Shown here: positions 22,926 to 27,422 of the stretch, piece by piece
How the letters are laid out: each line of letters begins with the position of its first letter
Numbering within the stretch: position 1 is the first letter of the stretch
Assembly (NCBI GenBank): GCA_963731745.1
Contig: CAVSWT010000020.1
Coordinates: 1 to 27,422 of the forward strand
From: CAVSWT01 sp963731745
Lineage (GTDB): Bacteria; Bacteroidota; Ignavibacteria; Ignavibacteriales; Ignavibacteriaceae
DNA: 27,422 bases
Direction of reading: 5' to 3'
Program-made: the position numbers and the translations under genes
The notes under the pieces: model-generated
Told to the model about the DNA's origin: nothing
The model's database searches: none
What the model saw: only the letters and a program-made list of their open reading frames with translations

Positions 22926-23693
22926 TTAATGTGATTGTAATAATTCTTTTGCTCTTTTACCAACTTCAGAATTCGGATCGATATCTACTGCTTTCTGAAG
23001 CCATTTTTTAGACTCTTCTAAATTTCCAGCTGCTAAGTTAACAATTCCTAGATTCAAATGCCCTATCTGATGATTAGGTTTATATTTTAATGCTTCTTTC
23101 ATCTCAGAAATAGCATTTTTATAATCCTTCAAACTATAATAACAAACTCCCATATCTATTCGTGCATCTGCATCAGAAGGATTTGATTTCAAATATTCTT
23201 TGTAATTCTTAATCGCTTTATCATAAAATCCGGCATCGTTTTGTGCATGAGCCAATTGAAGCACAATATTTAAATCTGTTGGATTGGCTTTTGCTTGAGC
23301 TTCTAATTCATTTATCTTATTCAAAGCATTTAAATCTACGGAAGAGTTTGGACTTTGAGTTGAACTCTCTGAGCTCGAATTTATATTTGTGGCCACAGTA
23401 GATTCTGGTGAGTTAAATTGGCCTGACAATATTAAAATGATTGCTGCTAGTAGAAGCGCGCCTAAAATTATAATTAAAGTTGTTTTAGTATCAAGAGTTT
23501 TTGGCTGATTCTGATTTGGATGATTGTGATTTTTCTGATTCTGATTTTTTGCTTTCTGACTTGAAAAATTTTTTGCTTTTTTTTCAGGTTTACTAACTTC
23601 TTTTTTAACTCCAGTAAGATTTATTCCGCAATTTGGGCAGAATTTAAAATTACCATCAATATTTACTCCGCATTCAGGACAATAATTTGCCAT
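22926..23693 (-). CDS. Zinc-ribbon, single-TM, TPR-repeat protein
   Basis: The 255 residues start with a zinc ribbon holding two CxxC pairs (Cys5, Cys8, Cys19, Cys22). A Lys/Asn/Gln-rich linker follows (about 28-66), then one TM helix at about 71-91. After a Ser-rich spacer come TPR repeats at about 140-241 (AGFYDKAIKNYKEYLKSNPS, then LKDYKNAISEMKEALKYKPN and AGNLEESKKWLQKAVDIDPN). With the ribbon inside the cell the TPR domain would be periplasmic. A protein-interaction scaffold is likely, but no specific function is recognised. Its ATG overlaps the HU stop (TGATG), so the two are translationally coupled. Confidence 0.82.
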   Translation of the reverse strand: MANYCPECGVNIDGNFKFCPNCGINLTGVKKEVSKPEKKAKNFSSQKAKNQNQKNHNHPNQNQPKTLDTKTTLIIILGALLLAAIILILSGQFNSPESTVATNINSSSESSTQSPNSSVDLNALNKINELEAQAKANPTDLNIVLQLAHAQNDAGFYDKAIKNYKEYLKSNPSDADARIDMGVCYYSLKDYKNAISEMKEALKYKPNHQIGHLNLGIVNLAAGNLEESKKWLQKAVDIDPNSEVGKRAKELLQSH

Positions 23694-23992
23694 CAGTTAC
23701 TAACTTTCTCTTTCATTCCTTTATCAACCATCTCTTTAAAATCTTTTGAAAATTTAAACGTAGGAACAAAATGCTCTGGAACGAAAACAGTATCGCCGGT
23801 TTTAGGATTTCTTGCCTGGCGAGCATTTTTCTTTTTAACTTTATAACTTCCAAATCCCCTTATTTCAATACCATTACCATCTTTCAAAGCTTCAATTACA
23901 GTTTTAAAAAATCCTTCTATTATTGCCTCGGTCTCTAATTTTGTTAAACCAGTTCCTCCGGCAACCTTATCAACAATGTCTGCCTTTGTCAT
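23693..23992 (-). CDS. HU/IHF family DNA-binding protein
   Basis: A 99-residue histone-like protein. The N-terminal helical dimerisation part is TKADIVDKVAGGTGLTKLE. The IRGFGSYKVKKKNARQARNP segment (44-63) holds the beta-arm with the conserved Arg-Asn-Pro at 61-63 that intercalates into DNA. It ends with VPTFKFSKDFKEMV. It is nine residues longer than typical HU because of a KGMKEKVSN tail. HU bends and compacts DNA; whether this is HU or an IHF-like paralogue cannot be decided. It is the first gene of a small minus-strand group with the TPR protein and the 31-aa ribosomal protein, preceded by AGGTG. Confidence 0.93.
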   Translation of the reverse strand: MTKADIVDKVAGGTGLTKLETEAIIEGFFKTVIEALKDGNGIEIRGFGSYKVKKKNARQARNPKTGDTVFVPEHFVPTFKFSKDFKEMVDKGMKEKVSN

Positions 23993-24276
23993 AATTTCAC
24001 CTGAATTTTATTAATAAATAATAAGCAGTAATTTACATAACTCTTTATAAAATAATGAAATAAATTATTAAAGATTTAAGAAAAATCAAAGACAGATTAT
24101 TATTTGTTGATAGAAAACAAATTTATATAAATTCTGCCAACTCCTGGCTTTTTATCTCATTTTGATAAATAATCTTATAAGTAATTTGAGAATATGCGAT
24201 TTTTCTGCAAATCTAACTCATTTTTTGCGGTACAAGAATTGAATTTATAGAGGAAAAACAAATTTTGAGGAGTTAA

Positions 24277-24588
24277 ATGGAATTGGTACAAATTATATTT
24301 TCAATATTAACAGTTGCCTTTGTAACTACATTTATTCTGCTTTCAATAACCTACATTTCATACAGAATTAAAGAAAAGAAAAGTTCCAATAGTTTACAAG
24401 CAGATTTTAATTCAAATTTAAAACTACAGCCGATTTCAATTAATCAGTCAAATCAAAATTCCAAAAGAAATTCAGTTAATTATTCAGATGTAATCAATAG
24501 TAAAAAACGTTTTGAAATTTTAAATAATTTAAATTCCTCTAATGATAATAAATTTGAAATGATGAGATTTACAATCTGGAAAAACTAA
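24277..24588 (+). CDS. Small single-pass membrane protein, unknown function
   Basis: The 103 residues have one N-terminal TM helix (about 5-28, VQIIFSILTVAFVTTFILLS), then a basic patch (YRIKEKK) and a Ser/Asn-rich, probably disordered tail. The end is more conserved-looking (YSDVINSKKRFEILNNL, then FEMMRFTIWKN). No family recognised. A strong SD, GAGGAG, lies 5 bases before the ATG, so translation is likely. It is divergent from the HU group across 284 AT-rich bases that hold no other gene I can support, and a terminator follows. Confidence 0.65.
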   Translation: MELVQIIFSILTVAFVTTFILLSITYISYRIKEKKSSNSLQADFNSNLKLQPISINQSNQNSKRNSVNYSDVINSKKRFEILNNLNSSNDNKFEMMRFTIWKN

Positions 24589-24661
24589 TTCCCAATAATT
24601 AATTTTCTACAAATTATTCTTACCTAACACCTACAAAAATTTATCTACTTATTTTATTTCA

Positions 24662-24683
24662 AAGGAGGCTTCGCCGCCTCCTT
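24662..24683 (+). terminator. Hairpin terminator after the 103-residue membrane protein
   Basis: AAGGAGGC and GCCTCCTT form a perfect 8-bp GC-rich stem around TTCGCC, followed by AACATTTTT. The T-run starts four bases after the stem, so it is a moderate terminator on the plus strand. The rest of 24589-24791 shows no other feature. Confidence 0.6.
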
Positions 24684-24791
24684 AACATTTTTAAATTCAC
24701 TCCAGATCACAGCTTTAACCTGCAGCATCCACTTTTTTTTATTATTTTCAATTACTTTTATAAATATTTTAATAAATAGCCATTAAGAAAT

Positions 24792-26237
24792 ATGAACACA
24801 AATATTAAAATTTTGCTTATTACATTTTTGATATATCATTCAGCAAGCGCACAGCAGAAAGTTAAAGTGCCGGATAAGATAAAATTATTTTTTTCTGAGA
24901 TGATTGATTCTGTAAATAATGATGAACTTTCTCAAAATGATTTATCCAAATTTGTAGACGATGAAAGTTTAGAACTGTCAAAAAGATTAGATATTAATTA
25001 TGAAGGACTAAGAAATAAATTTTTACTTTCTTACCAAATAGACGATTCGATTTTAAAGGAAATAAACAACAATAAATTAAAATACTATCTGAATGTAACA
25101 GATCTAAAAAATGATTTCTTAAGAATAGATTTTGTCATTCCCTCAAAAAGTTACGCCAAACTTTTTTACTTTAAAAATAATAAACTTATTTCTCCGTCAG
25201 AATTTTATACAAAAGATTGGAGAATATTCCTTTCTAAATATTTTAGAGTAAAAGTAAGTAACCCTGCTCTTTTTAATGAATACTCATTAAGAAAACTTGA
25301 CGATTTTGTTGATACAATGATAAAACTGCTCCAAATTTCTGATGATAGAATGAACTTATTACAAAAAGAAAAAATAAACTACATATTGTGCAAGGATCAA
25401 GATGAAATTAAAAAGATAAGCGGATTTGATACAAGAGGAATTTATATTTTAGCTTATGATGAAGTAATAACAACTTTTAATACTCATTATCATGAACTCT
25501 CCCATTTACTAATGAATTATAAATTACAAAACCTTCCATTATATACTTTGCCGTTTTTTCAAGAAGGCTTTGCAGTAGCTGTTGGCGGACGCGGCGGAAT
25601 TGGAAGAAACATTTTATTGCACATTGGATATTTTTTAGAGAAGTCAGGCTACTTAAATTTTAATGCGATTTTATCCAAAGAAGATTTTATGTCTGAGAAT
25701 GCTTCGATGACATACCCCGCAGCCGGGCTATACAACTATTTTTTGATTTCAAGTTATGGGATTAATAGCTACATAAATTTGTATTTGAAATACAGCGGCA
25801 CCTCAAAACAAGTGAGCGAATTCATTGCTTCACAAATATTCTTACCGCCGGTTGAAACCTATAAAAAATATTTAAATGATTTCGATGACAAATCAACAGT
25901 AAAAATTCACAAACCGGAAAATAATGATTACTATCATTTTAATGTTCGGACTAATTTACTTTTATCAACTAAAGAAAAATTGAATAATTACGTAAGCAAA
26001 AAATTTGTTGAGTTGTTTCCAAACATTCATTATAAAGGGCAAAAGTATTTATTAACTGCAGATAAAAATGAAGTGAATGTTTATAATCTTTATACAAATT
26101 CTTTAATTGCTTCTTACACCATGGGATTTACAATTAATGGAGAACAAGTTCCAATTGAAGATGGATATTTTTCTTTTTATGTAAAGAAAGATGTATTTGA
26201 TGAAAACAGAAGTGAATTAACTTCTTCTGAATTTTGA
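24792..26237 (+). CDS. Secreted HExxH (gluzincin-type) metallopeptidase-like protein
   Basis: The 481 residues start with a signal peptide (NTNIKILLITFLIYHSASA, cleavage near residue 20). A roughly 200-residue region without recognised domains precedes the HExxH motif HELSH (234-238; THYHELSHLL). Twenty residues after the second His lies FFQEGFAVAVGG with Glu258, placed where gluzincins carry their third zinc ligand. A helical segment and AGLYNYFLISSYG follow, resembling the peptidase-MA-like group. The C-terminal 110 residues are beta-rich and of unknown role. Zinc binding and peptidase activity are inferred from the motif; the substrate is unknown. The SD is weak. It converges on the GMP-reductase gene. 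Confidence 0.75.
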   Translation: MNTNIKILLITFLIYHSASAQQKVKVPDKIKLFFSEMIDSVNNDELSQNDLSKFVDDESLELSKRLDINYEGLRNKFLLSYQIDDSILKEINNNKLKYYLNVTDLKNDFLRIDFVIPSKSYAKLFYFKNNKLISPSEFYTKDWRIFLSKYFRVKVSNPALFNEYSLRKLDDFVDTMIKLLQISDDRMNLLQKEKINYILCKDQDEIKKISGFDTRGIYILAYDEVITTFNTHYHELSHLLMNYKLQNLPLYTLPFFQEGFAVAVGGRGGIGRNILLHIGYFLEKSGYLNFNAILSKEDFMSENASMTYPAAGLYNYFLISSYGINSYINLYLKYSGTSKQVSEFIASQIFLPPVETYKKYLNDFDDKSTVKIHKPENNDYYHFNVRTNLLLSTKEKLNNYVSKKFVELFPNIHYKGQKYLLTADKNEVNVYNLYTNSLIASYTMGFTINGEQVPIEDGYFSFYVKKDVFDENRSELTSSEF

Positions 26238-26319
26238 TTGTCATTCCAGACTTGACCCGGAATCTCTGATGTGAAAATAAATAATTAAAACAGATGCTGA
26301 AACAAGTTCAGCATGACAA
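26238..26319 (+). repeat. 82-bp MITE-like inverted-repeat element
   Basis: TTGTCAT (26238-26244) and ATGACAA (26313-26319) are perfect 7-bp terminal inverted repeats. Inside are the dyad TTCC/GGAA around AGACTTGACCC and the perfect hairpin ATGCTGAA-ACAAG-TTCAGCAT (26294-26314). I recall very similar TCATTCC...TTCAGCATGACA sequences as dispersed intergenic repeats in several bacterial genomes; copy number here cannot be checked. It lies between two convergent genes, begins right after the peptidase stop, and could serve as a terminator for both. Confidence 0.6.
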
Positions 26320-26325
26320 ATTCAT

Positions 26326-27345
26326 CTATGCCTTAGGCAGTCTTTCCAAATAAGAACTATTGCTTAACACAGCAAAAGTTTCCGTCTTTCTTAATTCATC
26401 AAGAGTAAAACAATTCATATAGCTCATTGAACTTCTTAAACCATCGGAAATACCATCAATAACATTTTTAACTACGCCTTTGTAAGCGACCATTGTTTCT
26501 TCGCCTTCAATAAATTCATTTCGCATTTTAACACCAAACGAAGCTGAACCTCTGTATTTTTTCCAAAGCTGTCCGTTGTATTTAATTACTTCTCCGGGAG
26601 TTTCGCGTGTTCCAGAAAGCATTCTTCCCAGCATTACGGCATCCGCTCCAAGCGCAATTGCTTTGGCAATATCGCCGGAACTCTTAATCCCTCCGTCAGC
26701 AATAATTTTAATATTTAATTTTTTGTTTTCACGAGAAGTTAACACATTGAGCAATGAAGAAACCTGTCCAATTCCAATTCCTGTTTGAATTGATGTTGTA
26801 CAAACACTGCCGCTTCCAATTCCCACTCTTACAGCGTCTGCCCCTGCATCAACCAACTGATTAAGCGTTGCACCATGAGCAATATTACCGACAATTAATT
26901 TTGCATCTTTAAATTTCTTTTTTACTTCTTCAGTTTTGTAAAGCACTTCATTGTTGTTTGCATTAGCAGTATCAATACAAATCAAATAATTTTTTTCAAC
27001 AAGTCTTTCAACTTCTTTTAATTCAGTTGTCAACCCGATTGAAACCGCTTTAATTTTATTTGAGTTGGCCTCATCGTGTAAAATCCTATCAATAGAAGTA
27101 TCAAATCGGTTTAAGATTCCGATGCAGCCTAATTCACTTAAAGCTTTGGCCATATCAACTCCAGTCACAGTATCCATTGAACTTGAAACAACAGGGACAG
27201 TTAATTCCAAACCTAGAAAATTATGTTTTGTACTTGCTTCCGTTCTGCTTTTAATTCTTGATACTTCCGTTGGTACTAAACTGATGTCATCGTAAGTCAA
27301 TGATTGATGGTATTCGTTCAATTCTTTTTTTGAGTAAATCTTCAT
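26326..27345 (-). CDS. guaC: GMP reductase / IMP dehydrogenase family protein lacking CBS domains
   Basis: A purine TIM-barrel oxidoreductase of 339 residues. Landmarks are LTYDDISLVPTEVSRIKSRT (16-35), SSSMDTVTG (54-62), the active-site loop GIGSGSVCTT with Cys182, IIADGGI (214-220), GADAVMLGRMLSGT and KYRGSAS. IMP dehydrogenase normally carries two CBS domains (total about 490 residues) after the LNR block. Here the sequence passes straight on, and the flap after GSAS is short, as in GMP reductase. I favour GMP reductase (GMP to IMP, with NADPH), but a CBS-less IMP dehydrogenase cannot be excluded. The SD is weak. The 77 bases to the window edge hold only its leader. Confidence 0.85.
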   Translation of the reverse strand: MKIYSKKELNEYHQSLTYDDISLVPTEVSRIKSRTEASTKHNFLGLELTVPVVSSSMDTVTGVDMAKALSELGCIGILNRFDTSIDRILHDEANSNKIKAVSIGLTTELKEVERLVEKNYLICIDTANANNNEVLYKTEEVKKKFKDAKLIVGNIAHGATLNQLVDAGADAVRVGIGSGSVCTTSIQTGIGIGQVSSLLNVLTSRENKKLNIKIIADGGIKSSGDIAKAIALGADAVMLGRMLSGTRETPGEVIKYNGQLWKKYRGSASFGVKMRNEFIEGEETMVAYKGVVKNVIDGISDGLRSSMSYMNCFTLDELRKTETFAVLSNSSYLERLPKA

Positions 27346-27422
27346 TTTAATTCTTTCTATTTGTATTTGTTCAACAATCCAACCCGTAAACTTATGTAAT
27401 GAAGACGGTAAATTTCAAATTT

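Noticed and set aside
24136..24153. Small terminator GCCA-ACTCC-TGGC followed by five T on the plus strand
   Set aside because: The stem is only 4 bp and no plus-strand gene ends upstream; it lies in the divergent promoter region of HU and the 103-aa gene.

Overview
The window is AT-rich (about one third G+C by eye) bacterial chromosome. It is dominated by a long minus-strand division and cell-wall (dcw) cluster. The PBP, MurE and ribosomal-protein variants, a 31-residue AURKAIP1/COX24-type ribosomal protein and the carboxypeptidase-regulatory-like secreted proteins all point to the FCB (Bacteroidota/Chlorobiota/Ignavibacteriota) lineage. Ignavibacteria is my best guess, but that is inference from gene style, not a search. 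MurE carries the DNPR motif, so the wall should contain meso-diaminopimelate, as in a Gram-negative cell.

Layout. 1-210: 5' end of pyrR (minus), with a hairpin plus T-run covering its ribosome binding site and overlapping divergent promoter-like elements. 319-853: a compact tRNA-associated patch. A 5' tRNA-like fragment runs into a GIY-YIG ORF, followed by an intact tRNA-Pro(CGG) and a 3' tRNA-like fragment. The two fragments share a 32-bp direct repeat. 1001-4876 (plus): a pirin/quercetinase-family dioxygenase, a frameshifted F420/NADP-reductase-like gene closed by a strong terminator, and a three-gene envelope cassette (membrane protein, secreted coiled-coil protein, small lipoprotein). 5007-5817 (plus): yajQ and a CPXCG-type zinc-ribbon protein.

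5821-22573 (minus; transcription runs right to left): mraZ-rsmH-ftsL-ftsI-murE-murF-mraY-murD-ftsW-murG-(158-aa membrane protein)-murC-ftsQ-ftsA-ftsZ-(46-aa membrane peptide). The genes abut or overlap by a few bases throughout. One promoter-like element lies in front of mraZ, with three TGGKK-type repeats at exactly 10-bp spacing, which is a MraZ box. The cluster makes lipid-linked peptidoglycan precursor (MurC/D/E/F, MraY, MurG), polymerises and cross-links it at the septum (FtsW, FtsI) and builds the divisome (FtsZ, FtsA, FtsQ, FtsL). No ddl or murB is present. murF is broken by two single-base insertions in homopolymers. Two more single-base indels hit the F420-reductase-like gene. Because murF is essential, these look like sequence errors.

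22663-23992 (minus): HU-family protein, zinc-ribbon/TM/TPR protein, the 31-aa ribosomal protein, a hairpin, then tRNA-Thr(CGT). 24277-26237 (plus): a 103-aa membrane protein with a terminator, and a secreted HExxH metallopeptidase-like protein. 26238-26319: a small inverted-repeat element. 26326-27345 (minus): a GMP reductase/IMP dehydrogenase-family enzyme without CBS domains.

The least explained parts are the tRNA/GIY-YIG patch, the two small membrane proteins embedded in or appended to the dcw cluster, and the envelope cassette. No defence island, CRISPR array or large mobile element is visible.
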